Below are positions 1-6,852 of a stretch of DNA of 7,245 nt, one piece after another. Positions within the stretch are counted from its first letter, which is position 1, and each line of letters starts with the position of its first letter. The translations under genes were made by a program, and so were the position numbers. The notes below the pieces were generated by a model. The model searched no databases and was not told where the DNA came from. It saw nothing but the letters and a program-made list of their open reading frames with translations. Source of the DNA: Clostridia bacterium (GTDB lineage: Bacteria; Bacillota_A; Clostridia; Oscillospirales; CAG-272). The stretch spans positions 1 to 7,245 of the forward strand of contig JAFQVU010000041.1 in assembly GCA_017407885.1 (NCBI GenBank). The letters run 5' to 3'.

Positions 1-1874
1 AACTCGATGATGTTCATTACATCCTCGGGAGTGAGCGGCTCAAAGTAGAGTCTGTCAGCCGTGTCGAAGTCGGTGGATACGGTCTCGGGGTTGTTATTTA
101 CGATAACCACGTCATATCCTGCCTGCTTGAGCGACCATACGCAGTGTACCGATGCATAGTCGAACTCAATACCCTGACCGATACGGATAGGACCTGAACC
201 AAATACGATAACGGTCTTCTTATTCGGGTCCTTGCGCTTTTCGATAAACTCCGCCGCTTCGTTCTCATCATCATAGGTGGAATAGAAGTAGGGAGTGTTA
301 GCGGAGAATTCCGCCGCGCAGGTGTCAACGACCTTGTAAACGGCTTTTCTGTGCATACCGCCGGGAAGCGCTTTGCCGGAAAGCTCTTCGATGAGCTTAT
401 CGGGGAAGCCGAGAGTCTTTGCATCGAGGTAAAGCTCGTTTGTGAGGGCTTCGGAAGAAAGACGGCGTTCCATCTTGATAAGGTTGAAGAGACGGCAGAG
501 GAACCACTCGTCGATCATGGTGATCTCGTGGATCTCGTCAACGCTCGTGCCGCGGCGGAGTGCTTCGTAAACGATGAACAGACGCTCGTCATCGACATTG
601 TGGAGTCTTGCCGCAACATCCTCGTCGGACAGCTCGCGGTACTTTTTGTGCGAGAGGTTATTCATACCGATCTCGACACCGCGAACAGCCTTCATGATAG
701 CCTGCTCGAAGGATGTACCGATAGCCATAACTTCACCGGTTGCCTTCATCTGTGTGCCGAGGGTACGCTTTGCGTAAACGAACTTGTCAAAGGGCCATTT
801 CGGGAACTTGACAACGATATAGTCGATGGTCGGCTCAAAGCAAGCGTATGTGGTGCCGGTTACGGCGTTGAGGATTTCAGGCAGAGTGTAACCGATAGCG
901 ATCTTCGCCGCAACCTTTGCAATCGGGTAACCGGTTGCCTTGGAAGCGAGCGCAGACGAACGCGATACACGGGGGTTAACCTCGATAACCGCATATTCCT
1001 TGCTTTCGGGGTGGAGCGCGAACTGACAGTTACAGCCGCCCTCGATCTGAAGCTCGTCTATGATATCGAGCGCCGCGGAACGGAGCATCTGATATTCGTC
1101 GTCGGAGAGGGTAACGGCAGGCGCAACGACCACCGAGTCACCGGTATGCACGCCGACGGGGTCTACGTTTTCCATTGAGCAAATGGTGATAACATTTCCC
1201 GCGCTGTCGCGCATTACCTCAAATTCGATCTCCTTCCAACCGGATACGCATTTTTCAACGAGTACCTGGTGGATAGGCGAAGCGTTGAGACCGCCGTTTG
1301 TGATTTCGATGAACTCATCCTCACTATAAGCGATACCGCCGCCTGTACCGCCGAGCGTGAACGCGGGACGGATGATAAGCGGATAACCGTTTGAGTGCGC
1401 AAATTCGAGCGCCGCAGAAAGGTCATTTACAACGAGAGAGGGAATACAAGGCTGACCGATCTTCATCATGGTGTCCTTGAACATCTGACGGTCTTCTGCC
1501 TTGTCGATGGTATCGGGACGAGCGCCGAGAAGCTTCACTCCCATTTTGTCAAGGAAGCCTTCCTTGGCAAGCTGCATGGAGAGAGTGAGTCCCGTCTGAC
1601 CGCCGAGGGTGGAAAGAAGGCTGTCGGGGCGCTCCTTTTCGATGATACGCTTGATCGTCTGAAGCGTGAGCGGCTCAATGTAAACCTCGTCCGCCATCGC
1701 ATTGTCGGTCATGATGGTTGCAGGGTTGGAGTTGACGAGAACGACCTCAAGACCGTCCTCTTTAAGTGCACGGCACGCCTGTGTGCCTGCATAGTCGAAT
1801 TCGGCGGCCTGACCGATAACGATTGGACCTGAACCGATGACCATTACTTTTTTAATATCACTTCTTAATGGCAT
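1..1874 (-). CDS. carB: Carbamoyl phosphate synthetase large subunit, N-terminal 624 residues (partial)
   Basis: The large subunit makes carbamoyl phosphate from bicarbonate, ammonia and two ATP, for pyrimidine and arginine synthesis in the cytoplasm. The frame is open from ATG 1874 to the left edge, where it is cut after codon 624. Full-length CarB is about 1070 residues, so the second ATP-grasp and the allosteric domain lie outside. The start [10 protein letters not shown] matches the family N-terminus. Seen in order: nucleotide-fold motif GSGPIVIGQ (about 14-22), STLGGQTG (about 87-94), ATP-grasp loop with R169 and GGTGGG (175-180), metal and ATP ligands E215, E298 and N300 within [10 protein letters not shown], then the helical oligomerisation region (about 420-540). 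A second GSGPIRIGQ at 559 starts the duplicated C-terminal half. The carboxyphosphate site looks intact. It follows carA by 111 bases with no promoter seen between them. Its ribosome binding site is unusual (see the 1888-1913 entries). Confidence 0.98.
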   Translation of the reverse strand, partial: MPLRSDIKKVMVIGSGPIVIGQAAEFDYAGTQACRALKEDGLEVVLVNSNPATIMTDNAMADEVYIEPLTLQTIKRIIEKERPDSLLSTLGGQTGLTLSMQLAKEGFLDKMGVKLLGARPDTIDKAEDRQMFKDTMMKIGQPCIPSLVVNDLSAALEFAHSNGYPLIIRPAFTLGGTGGGIAYSEDEFIEITNGGLNASPIHQVLVEKCVSGWKEIEFEVMRDSAGNVITICSMENVDPVGVHTGDSVVVAPAVTLSDDEYQMLRSAALDIIDELQIEGGCNCQFALHPESKEYAVIEVNPRVSRSSALASKATGYPIAKVAAKIAIGYTLPEILNAVTGTTYACFEPTIDYIVVKFPKWPFDKFVYAKRTLGTQMKATGEVMAIGTSFEQAIMKAVRGVEIGMNNLSHKKYRELSDEDVAARLHNVDDERLFIVYEALRRGTSVDEIHEITMIDEWFLCRLFNLIKMERRLSSEALTNELYLDAKTLGFPDKLIEELSGKALPGGMHRKAVYKVVDTCAAEFSANTPYFYSTYDDENEAAEFIEKRKDPNKKTVIVFGSGPIRIGQGIEFDYASVHCVWSLKQAGYDVVIVNNNPETVSTDFDTADRLYFEPLTPEDVMNIIE

Positions 1875-1887
1875 ATTAGTAACCAAA

Positions 1888-1906
1888 GCTTTTGCGAGGC
1901 AAAAGC
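1888..1906 (-). repeat. Perfect 8-bp hairpin in the carB leader
   Basis: GCTTTTGC, a 3-base loop, then GCAAAAGC form a perfect stem. No U-tract follows, so it is not an intrinsic terminator. It sits between the apparent ribosome binding site and the carB start codon and could affect carB translation or mRNA processing between carA and carB. Confidence 0.8.
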
Positions 1907-1907
1907 A

Positions 1908-1913
1908 TCCTTT
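1908..1913 (-). promoter_or_regulatory. Candidate carB ribosome binding site, displaced by a hairpin
   Basis: On the minus strand AAAGGA (1913-1908) is the only convincing Shine-Dalgarno-like sequence before carB, but it lies 33 bases from the ATG. An 8-bp hairpin fills most of the gap. If the hairpin folds, the effective spacing falls to about 14 bases. This is inference from spacing and complementarity. Confidence 0.5.
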
Positions 1914-1930
1914 CTGTCTATTTGAGGTTC

Positions 1931-1976
1931 GGTTTGCTCAGCAGAGCTTTACTCGGCAGAGTAAGGCGAAAGCCGC
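1931..1976. repeat. Cluster of three short palindromes between carA and carB
   Basis: Going right from about 1937 on the plus strand there are GCTC-AGCA-GAGC, TTACTC-GGCA-GAGTAA and GGC-GAAA-GCC, with perfect stems of 4, 6 and 3 bp and four-base loops. The first two share a GCAGAG core. In the mRNA they would form consecutive small hairpins just after the carA stop. Their function is unknown. They may be a dispersed intergenic palindromic element or a processing site. Confidence 0.6.
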
Positions 1977-1985
1977 ATCCCTTGC

Positions 1986-3059
1986 TTATTTCATCATGCC
2001 GATGAATTCATCGTAAATAAAGTCAGTAGCGTTAGGCCCGCCCACGCTTCCGGGACGGAACTGCACGCCGATTGCCGGAATGTCGGTGTACTCAACGCCC
2101 TCGACTGTGCCGTCGTTACCGTTCTTGTAAGTTACTTTGATGCTCTCGGGAAGAGCCGCTTCATCGAGCGTGTAGCCCTGATTCTGTGACGTGATGAACA
2201 CGCGCTTGTCGGAAAGTCTGATCGAGGGCATGCCGCCGCGGTGACCGTGGGGGAGCTTTACGCTCACAGCCCTCTGCGAAAGGGCGAGCATTAAATGTCC
2301 GAGGCAGATGCCAAGCATCGGCAGCTTTACATCGGCGAGCTTCTTTATCTCGGTAATGATCTCGGGGTTTGCCATCGGATCTGCGGGACCGTTCGAGAGA
2401 ACAACTCCGTCGGGTTTGTATGCGAGAATGTCCGCGGCTTTGGTGCTTGCCGGAACGGTGATGACTTCGCATCCGCGCGCGGCGAGCGCTTTTGCAATCG
2501 AATCGGATGTACCGAAGTCCCAAAGCACCACCCTGTGAGCGGCATTGTCGGGAGTGACGGTCGTTATCTCATCGCAGGTGACGGCAGATACGGCGCTTGG
2601 CGCCCTGTATGCCTTAAGCTCAGCGATTACTGTATCAACATTTTCGGGAAGAGTGTATGTGATTTTTGCCATCATCGAGCCGTTGTCACGGAGTACACGA
2701 GTGAGCTTTCTTGTGTCGATACCCTCGATGCCGACAACCTTATGTTCATTCAAAAAAACGCCAAGAGCACCCTCACATCTGAAATTTGAAGGCTCTTGAC
2801 ATAAATCTCTTACAATATAAGCAGCGGGAGCAACTCCCTTGCTCTCACATTCATGGGAAACAACGCCATAATTACCGATAAGAGGGAATGTCTGGACAAC
2901 GAGCTGTCCCTTATATCCCTGATCGGTAAGTGTTGACATATAGCCGGTCATTGCGGTGGTGAAAACTGCTTCGCCAACAGTTTCGGCTTCATAACCGAAC
3001 GATCTTCCGCAAAAAACCATACCGTTTTCGAGTACCAGGTATGTCGGTTTCGTCTGCAT
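1986..3059 (-). CDS. carA: Carbamoyl phosphate synthetase small subunit with a degenerate glutaminase site
   Basis: In known enzymes this subunit hydrolyses glutamine and channels ammonia to CarB. The 357-residue length is normal, and ATG 3059 has GGAGG six bases upstream. The N-terminal CarA domain (about 1-150) is clear, with MTGY (37-40), IGNYGV (61-66), SNFR (91-94) and IDTRKLTR (114-121). The class I amidotransferase domain (about 175-357) has SNGP (222-225) and the nucleophile elbow GICLGH with Cys252. Key positions differ from E. coli CarA, using remembered numbering: Ser47 is Gly48, Gly243 is Ala226, Gln273 is Leu256, His312 is Gln294, catalytic His353 is Arg335 and catalytic Glu355 is Gly337. 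The usual N-H/Q-P-V after GHRGG is MPSI. The reading frame is intact, so the protein is probably made and folds with CarB, but it probably cannot use glutamine. It is first in the carAB operon behind a consensus promoter. Confidence 0.96.
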   Translation of the reverse strand: MQTKPTYLVLENGMVFCGRSFGYEAETVGEAVFTTAMTGYMSTLTDQGYKGQLVVQTFPLIGNYGVVSHECESKGVAPAAYIVRDLCQEPSNFRCEGALGVFLNEHKVVGIEGIDTRKLTRVLRDNGSMMAKITYTLPENVDTVIAELKAYRAPSAVSAVTCDEITTVTPDNAAHRVVLWDFGTSDSIAKALAARGCEVITVPASTKAADILAYKPDGVVLSNGPADPMANPEIITEIKKLADVKLPMLGICLGHLMLALSQRAVSVKLPHGHRGGMPSIRLSDKRVFITSQNQGYTLDEAALPESIKVTYKNGNDGTVEGVEYTDIPAIGVQFRPGSVGGPNATDFIYDEFIGMMK

Positions 3060-3064
3060 AATAT

Positions 3065-3070
3065 ACCTCC
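3065..3070 (-). promoter_or_regulatory. carA ribosome binding site
   Basis: GGAGGT (3070-3065) lies five bases before ATG 3059, or six counted from GGAGG. This supports that start codon. Confidence 0.9.
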
Positions 3071-3086
3071 GTCTTTATTGCATAAT

Positions 3087-3115
3087 TATAATATTATATC
3101 ATTCATAATATTATA
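3087..3115. repeat. Duplicated AT-rich palindrome at the carA start region
   Basis: The 11-mer ATAATATTATA occurs at 3088-3098 and exactly again at 3105-3115, offset by 17 bases. Each copy is nearly self-complementary. The upstream copy contains the carA -10 box, and the other lies just inside the expected transcript. It could be an operator, a second weak -10, or only AT-rich promoter DNA. Confidence 0.6.
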
Positions 3116-3138
3116 CCATTTCATGTTCGCTCTGTCAA
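3110..3138 (-). promoter_or_regulatory. Consensus vegetative promoter of carAB
   Basis: On the minus strand TTGACA (3138-3133), a 17-base spacer and TATAAT (3115-3110) match the sigma70/sigmaA consensus at every position. The expected transcription start is near 3103, giving a leader of about 44 bases. That is too short for a PyrR-type attenuator or a riboswitch, and no terminator hairpin is seen in it. Confidence 0.92.
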
Positions 3139-3187
3139 GAGATTATTATGTATAAATATTAGAATCCATACACAGAAAATGTTGTGT

Positions 3188-3227
3188 AAAGGAATTAAAT
3201 GGCAAAAGCTTGCGGTAAAATTCCTTT
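3188..3227. repeat. Inverted repeat downstream of the yhaN terminator
   Basis: AAAGGAATT (3188-3196) is exactly complementary to AATTCCTTT (3219-3227), with 22 bases between. The interior contains a smaller GCAA-AAGC-TTGC dyad, so the whole could fold as an extended hairpin. It directly follows the operon terminator in transcription order and may be a secondary terminator or an mRNA 3' stabiliser. Confidence 0.6.
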
Positions 3228-3229
3228 CA

Positions 3230-3260
3230 AAAAAGCTGTCGCACAAGGCGACAGCTTTTT
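3230..3260 (-). terminator. Intrinsic terminator of the toxin-antitoxin/yhaO/yhaN operon
   Basis: The core stem GCTGTCGC/GCGACAGC (8 bp) has a five-base loop and extends by five A:T pairs on each side, giving a T-run on either strand. It begins four bases after the yhaN stop codon. The structure is symmetrical, so it could also stop plus-strand transcription, although no plus-strand gene was found. Confidence 0.93.
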
Positions 3261-3263
3261 CGT

Positions 3264-5423
3264 TTACAGTTGTATCAGCTTATGCTCACCGATACGGCGC
3301 ATGATTGTTGATTCACGGTCATTTGACGTAAAAATAATGCTCTGCATTTCCTGAAGCGAAACCAACTTGAGAAGATTTTCAAGACGGTTGTCGTCCTGCC
3401 GCGCAAACGCTTCATCATATACCATCGGCGGCAGTGATTTGCGGTAGAGCAGAGATATCAACGCCATGCGCAGACAAAGGTATGCGGCATCCTGCGTACC
3501 CGCGCTGAGCAGATCAAGCGGCTTCAGACCGCTTTCGGTCTGCGCGCTCATTTCAAGATCCGCTCCAACACCAAGCTCGCGGTACTTTCCGCCCGTGATC
3601 TGTGCCATCAGTCCTGCCGCATCAGAGGCAAGTCTCGGCGCTACGCTCTCGCGCAGATTTTCGCTCGCTTCGATAAGTTTTTCGGCGGCGAGCTTATACG
3701 CCGCATGCTTTTTGCGCAGTGACTCTCGCTCTGTTTTGAGCGCGGTCAATTTGTCGGCAAGCTCGGTGGGGTTCTCGCATGTCGGATACATGCCTGCAAG
3801 TTCCTTTTCGAGTGTTGCGCAATGCCCCGAAAGCGAGGCCGCCATTTTCGCCGAAAACTCCGCCTCCCGGCGCATTTCCGGCAGTGACTCCGCATTTATC
3901 TCTAACGTGTCCACCTTGTCATCAAGCTTCTCCCGAAGCTCCTCTTCGCTGTACGGTTTCAACTGCTCGCAAACCTGCGAAAGCAAAGTCGCGTACTTGT
4001 CATACTCCGCTTTCAGTGTATCAAGAGCGCGGAGTTTCTGCTTCTGCTCGGCAAATTTGCTCGAAAGCTCATTCACCTCACAGCCGTATTTACGGCGCAC
4101 CGCCTCGCATTCTTCATCGTAACGGCGGCTTGCCGCTTCTGCCGCGGCAACCGCAAGTCTCGCAGATTCAAACGCAGATTCACGCTTCGCAAGAGCCGCG
4201 TCGAGCGCATCGAAATCGTATTCCGCTTCGATACTATCCGCACGTCCGCGCGAACGTGAGCCGAGAATAAACAGTGTCAGTGCAAGCGCACCGAGCGCCG
4301 CGCCGCCTATCACAAAACCAAACTGCGGACTTCCTCCCATCATCATCGGCAGCGCCCCAAACGCCACCAGCAAAAGCCCAAGAACCAGCGCCACAACACC
4401 GACCGCAGTGTATGTCTTTGCTCGTGTTCGGCAAAGATCACACTCGCCCTTGACGGCTTCCCGTCCGCCACGTGCTATATACTCATCAAGCTTCGGATTT
4501 GCCGTCTCCGGCACGTCACAGCCGGCTTTGGCGGATGTCTCCTCCACCTCACGCGAGAGCAGATCAAGACGATTCATCTGTGATTCAAGTTCACTTGCCA
4601 GTCCGACGTCCGTTTGCTTGCCGTCCTCGATTTTAGTGCGCAACTCTTCGACTCGCGCTTCGAGCTGGCGCCGTTTTTCGAACGTACCAAGCAAAACGCC
4701 CGTCTCGTACTGTTCAACACGCGAACCAATGTCCCTTGCTTTAGTCTCTGCCGCTTCGAGTTTGAGCTTCATGTCGGCGAGTTGGGACTCCTTTGAAAGT
4801 ATCTCATCATGCGCACGAAGCGCCTCGGCAAGCCGTACTTCAACGGCGGCACACTCCCCATCCATCTCGTAAAGACGGCCACCCTTTTCGTTCTTGTGAA
4901 GCAGTGCCGCACGCGCCGAATCAAGCTTCGCTCCGGCACGCTGTGTATTTACATTTTCGTCTGCGGAGAAGAGAATGTTCTCTATCCCCTCGCTAACCTT
5001 CGCGCCGCCCGACACAGTACCGCCGAGCTGTGATACAAATGCCGTTGATGCAAACATGTCCGCATCAACCCCGAGGAAGAATTCTCCCGGCGTTGTTTTG
5101 TCAAGCGCGTGACGCATCGGCGTATTCGTATCCACGTCAATCAGCTGTACCGCCTCGCGGGTACCTACAACAGCACGCTCTATGCGATAACTCTTACCAC
5201 CGTCGTTCAGCGTTATACTACCAGCCGCACCGCCTGTCTGCCACGACAACAGCCGCGCGCGCTCACGGGACGGCACGCCGTACAGTATGAACTTTATAAA
5301 CGCCGCAACGGTCGATTTACCGCTCTCATTCGCGCCCTCGATTATATTTACCGCCGGTCCTAGCTCGATGTCGATGTCAGCGAGCTTGCCAAACGAATCT
5401 ATATGCAGTTTTTCTATATACAT
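3264..5423 (-). CDS. yhaN: YhaN/SbcC-like ABC-type ATPase with coiled coils and a central membrane hairpin
   Basis: This is an SMC/Rad50-related ATPase, expected to act on DNA ends with the nuclease encoded just upstream. ATG 5423 gives 719 residues. It begins MYIEKLHI as this family does and has GAGGTG 5428-5433 before it, overlapping the yhaO stop. A TTG at 5435 is in frame but lacks such support. Seen in order: Walker A GANESGKST (30-38), Q-loop FVSQLGG (Gln132), coiled coil (about 165-300), two hydrophobic segments (about 338-361 and 368-388), a second coiled coil (about 395-590), ABC signature LSAGTQDA (639-646), and Walker B MVYDEA with Asp670 and Glu671. The usual switch histidine near the end is Asn701 in FTSND. 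No Rad50/SbcC zinc hook is evident; the membrane hairpin occupies the middle, as in YhaN proteins. It is shorter than B. subtilis YhaN (about 960 residues by memory). Its substrate is unknown. Confidence 0.87.
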   Translation of the reverse strand: MYIEKLHIDSFGKLADIDIELGPAVNIIEGANESGKSTVAAFIKFILYGVPSRERARLLSWQTGGAAGSITLNDGGKSYRIERAVVGTREAVQLIDVDTNTPMRHALDKTTPGEFFLGVDADMFASTAFVSQLGGTVSGGAKVSEGIENILFSADENVNTQRAGAKLDSARAALLHKNEKGGRLYEMDGECAAVEVRLAEALRAHDEILSKESQLADMKLKLEAAETKARDIGSRVEQYETGVLLGTFEKRRQLEARVEELRTKIEDGKQTDVGLASELESQMNRLDLLSREVEETSAKAGCDVPETANPKLDEYIARGGREAVKGECDLCRTRAKTYTAVGVVALVLGLLLVAFGALPMMMGGSPQFGFVIGGAALGALALTLFILGSRSRGRADSIEAEYDFDALDAALAKRESAFESARLAVAAAEAASRRYDEECEAVRRKYGCEVNELSSKFAEQKQKLRALDTLKAEYDKYATLLSQVCEQLKPYSEEELREKLDDKVDTLEINAESLPEMRREAEFSAKMAASLSGHCATLEKELAGMYPTCENPTELADKLTALKTERESLRKKHAAYKLAAEKLIEASENLRESVAPRLASDAAGLMAQITGGKYRELGVGADLEMSAQTESGLKPLDLLSAGTQDAAYLCLRMALISLLYRKSLPPMVYDEAFARQDDNRLENLLKLVSLQEMQSIIFTSNDRESTIMRRIGEHKLIQL

Positions 5424-5427
5424 TCCG

Positions 5428-5433
5428 CACCTC
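5428..5433 (-). promoter_or_regulatory. yhaN ribosome binding site overlapping the yhaO stop codon
   Basis: GAGGTG (5433-5428) lies four bases before ATG 5423 and shares bases with the yhaO TGA stop at 5434-5432. This fixes the yhaN start and suggests translational coupling of the two subunits. Confidence 0.8.
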
Positions 5434-6559
5434 AAAAATCAACTATCTCGCCGCCCGAAAGCGCCGCAAGTCCATACCGCAGTGCCATCGCCGCGATCTC
5501 GCGTTCCTCGGCATTATCGCTGTCGAGCATTCCCTCGAGACAGCGGTAGTACGCGCCCCGAAGTGTCGGATCGTCGCGGAGCTTACTCGAATCGGCAAGC
5601 GGTAGTGTTTCGTCGATTATCTCTATCATGAACATCCGACCGAACTGCTCGGCAAGGAAGCTCGGTGACGGTTTAAGATCGCCTGCCACGCTCCCCGTCA
5701 GCCGCACTCGCAGTACGGTATCCTCGCCGTAATGCTTCTCGGCGACAAGATCGCGCAGTTTGTCAAGCAGATCAGCGTTGGTCTCGGCGCCGCTCACGTC
5801 GCACTCCTCTATGGCGTAGCACCGCTTGCAGAAGCGCACAAACTTCGCCGCGAGCTCAAGCGATGCTTCCTTCTCAATCGCTACGAGCACCGCGCCCTTG
5901 ATGCCGCACTCGTCGAATCCGCGTCCCTCGAGGCATCCGCTGTATGCGACGTAACCGCCGCCCACTTTCTCGACGCCGCTATGCGTATGGACGTGGCCGA
6001 GCGCGGCGTAATCGAAGCCAGATTCGGCGAGAAGTGCGCGCGGTATGGGACAATACTGCGACTCGCTCGCATCAAGCTCACCGTGTGCGACGAGTAGATT
6101 TATCCTCGACGGATCCTCGACGGCAAAGCCCTCGAGCGGACACTTTTCAAGCCGCTCGGACGTGAACGCCCAGCCGTAAACGGTGGTATTTTTATCGGGG
6201 AAATCGAAGTGTGAAACCTCGGACGAATCGAAAATATAGACGTTTTCGGGAAACTCCGCGCGGCGGTAATAGCTCGCCGTTGTATACGGATCATGATTGC
6301 CCGGCGCGATTATTACGCGGCAGTCGGGGATCGCCGCGAACTCACGGCAGAGCAGTGCGACAGTCTCACGCGAGACGTACGCGCCGTCGAAAAGATCGCC
6401 CGATATGAGCAAAAAATCGACCTTATTCATTTTCGCCGACAAGGTAAGCGACGTAAACGCCGCGCGCAGCTCCGTCCGACGTGTCTCGGCACGCGAAATA
6501 TCGAGCGCGGACAGCGGACTGTCAAGGTGCAGATCGGCGCAGTGCAATATCTTTATCAT
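5432..6559 (-). CDS. yhaO: YhaO/SbcD-like metallophosphoesterase, putative DNA repair exonuclease
   Basis: This 375-residue protein belongs to the calcineurin-like phosphoesterase superfamily (Mre11/SbcD/YhaO), metal-dependent nucleases that work with an SMC-like ATPase. All the metal and catalytic motifs are present: DLHLD (Asp9, His11), GDLFD (Asp55), GNHD (Asn88, His89), AHGELD (His159) and GHVH (His189, His191). Residues 200-225, with the segment GFDECGIKG, match the end of the catalytic core. About 145 residues follow as a capping and partner-binding region. ATG 6559 is preceded by AGGGAG seven bases away, which overlaps the stop codon of the toxin gene. The gene lies 11 bases after the toxin gene and 8 bases before yhaN, so all four genes appear to share one transcript. 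Assignment to YhaO over SbcD rests on the YhaN-type partner and is less certain than the nuclease fold. Confidence 0.9.
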   Translation of the reverse strand: MIKILHCADLHLDSPLSALDISRAETRRTELRAAFTSLTLSAKMNKVDFLLISGDLFDGAYVSRETVALLCREFAAIPDCRVIIAPGNHDPYTTASYYRRAEFPENVYIFDSSEVSHFDFPDKNTTVYGWAFTSERLEKCPLEGFAVEDPSRINLLVAHGELDASESQYCPIPRALLAESGFDYAALGHVHTHSGVEKVGGGYVAYSGCLEGRGFDECGIKGAVLVAIEKEASLELAAKFVRFCKRCYAIEECDVSGAETNADLLDKLRDLVAEKHYGEDTVLRVRLTGSVAGDLKPSPSFLAEQFGRMFMIEIIDETLPLADSSKLRDDPTLRGAYYRCLEGMLDSDNAEEREIAAMALRYGLAALSGGEIVDF

Positions 6560-6566
6560 CTTAATA

Positions 6567-6572
6567 CTCCCT
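6567..6572 (-). promoter_or_regulatory. yhaO ribosome binding site at the toxin stop codon
   Basis: AGGGAG (6572-6567), seven bases before ATG 6559, overlaps the TAG stop of the toxin reading frame (6573-6571). The extended toxin frame therefore ends inside the next gene's ribosome binding site, which could couple their translation. Confidence 0.75.
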
Positions 6573-6852
6573 ATTTTGTAGCATCAAAACAGATCGCTGT
6601 GCGTATCAGCTTCAATATCAATGTGTCCTTAACTATTTTATAAATCAACAACCAATCCGGCTCAATATGGCATTCGCGCACATCCTTATAATTACGCGAA
6701 TCAACCAACGCATGGTCGCGGTATTTCTCCGGCAGCGGCTGCTCATTTACCAAAAGAGTGACAACCTCTTCAAGCTTTTGGGGATTGCATCCGCGCTTCA
6801 ATGCTAATTTATAGTCTTTCTTAAACTGTCCTTGAAACTCAATTTTAAGCAT
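6571..6852 (-). CDS. yafQ: YafQ/RelE-family mRNA interferase toxin with a frameshifted, probably inactive C-terminus
   Basis: YafQ toxins cleave mRNA on the ribosome and are neutralised by the antitoxin encoded just upstream. This 93-residue product is clearly of that family: an N-terminal FKKDYKLALKRG region, PLPEKYRDHAL with His47, and ECHIEPDWLLIY with His62, Asp66 and Trp67. E. coli YafQ ends with Arg-Thr-Gly-Thr-His, and His87 there is reported as essential. Here the frame reads IRTAICFDATK, with no histidine. The bases 6598-6584 read Ser-Asp-Leu-Phe-stop in another frame, the usual family ending, so a deletion of about 10 bases probably shifted the frame and extended the protein. The start ATG 6852 has GGAGG (6863-6859) six bases before it and overlaps the antitoxin gene by eight bases. 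Family assignment is firm; loss of activity is inference. Confidence 0.88.
   Translation of the reverse strand: MLKIEFQGQFKKDYKLALKRGCNPQKLEEVVTLLVNEQPLPEKYRDHALVDSRNYKDVRECHIEPDWLLIYKIVKDTLILKLIRTAICFDATK

Noticed and set aside
351..1178. A 275-codon open frame on the plus strand
   Set aside because: It is exactly antisense to well-conserved carB coding sequence, shows no recognisable motifs and has no ribosome binding site. It is open because of carB codon bias.
1395..1832. A 145-codon open frame on the plus strand
   Set aside because: It is antisense to the start of carB, with no family resemblance and no promoter or ribosome binding site.
3125..3129. CGAAC in the carA promoter spacer as a LexA (SOS) box
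   Set aside because: Only one half-site is present; the matching GTTCG half at the right spacing is missing.
1898..3210. GGCAAAAGC shared by the carB-leader hairpin and the dyad near 3201-3209
   Set aside because: A nine-base match between AT-rich stem sequences is too short to call a repeat family from one window.
3060..3229. Riboswitch or PyrR attenuator in the carA leader
   Set aside because: The predicted leader is only about 44 bases, with no terminator/antiterminator pair or recognisable motif.
3466..4122. A 218-codon Ser/Arg-rich open frame on the plus strand
   Set aside because: It is antisense to the yhaN coiled-coil coding sequence. Its composition is what reverse-reading Glu/Ala/Leu-rich codons would give.
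5424..5435. TTG start for yhaN, adding MRCG
   Set aside because: The ATG at 5423 has a GAGGTG ribosome binding site and matches the family N-terminus. The TTG would lie at the ribosome binding site itself.
5732..6097. A 121-codon open frame on the plus strand
   Set aside because: It is antisense to yhaO, whose metal-binding motifs are unmistakable.
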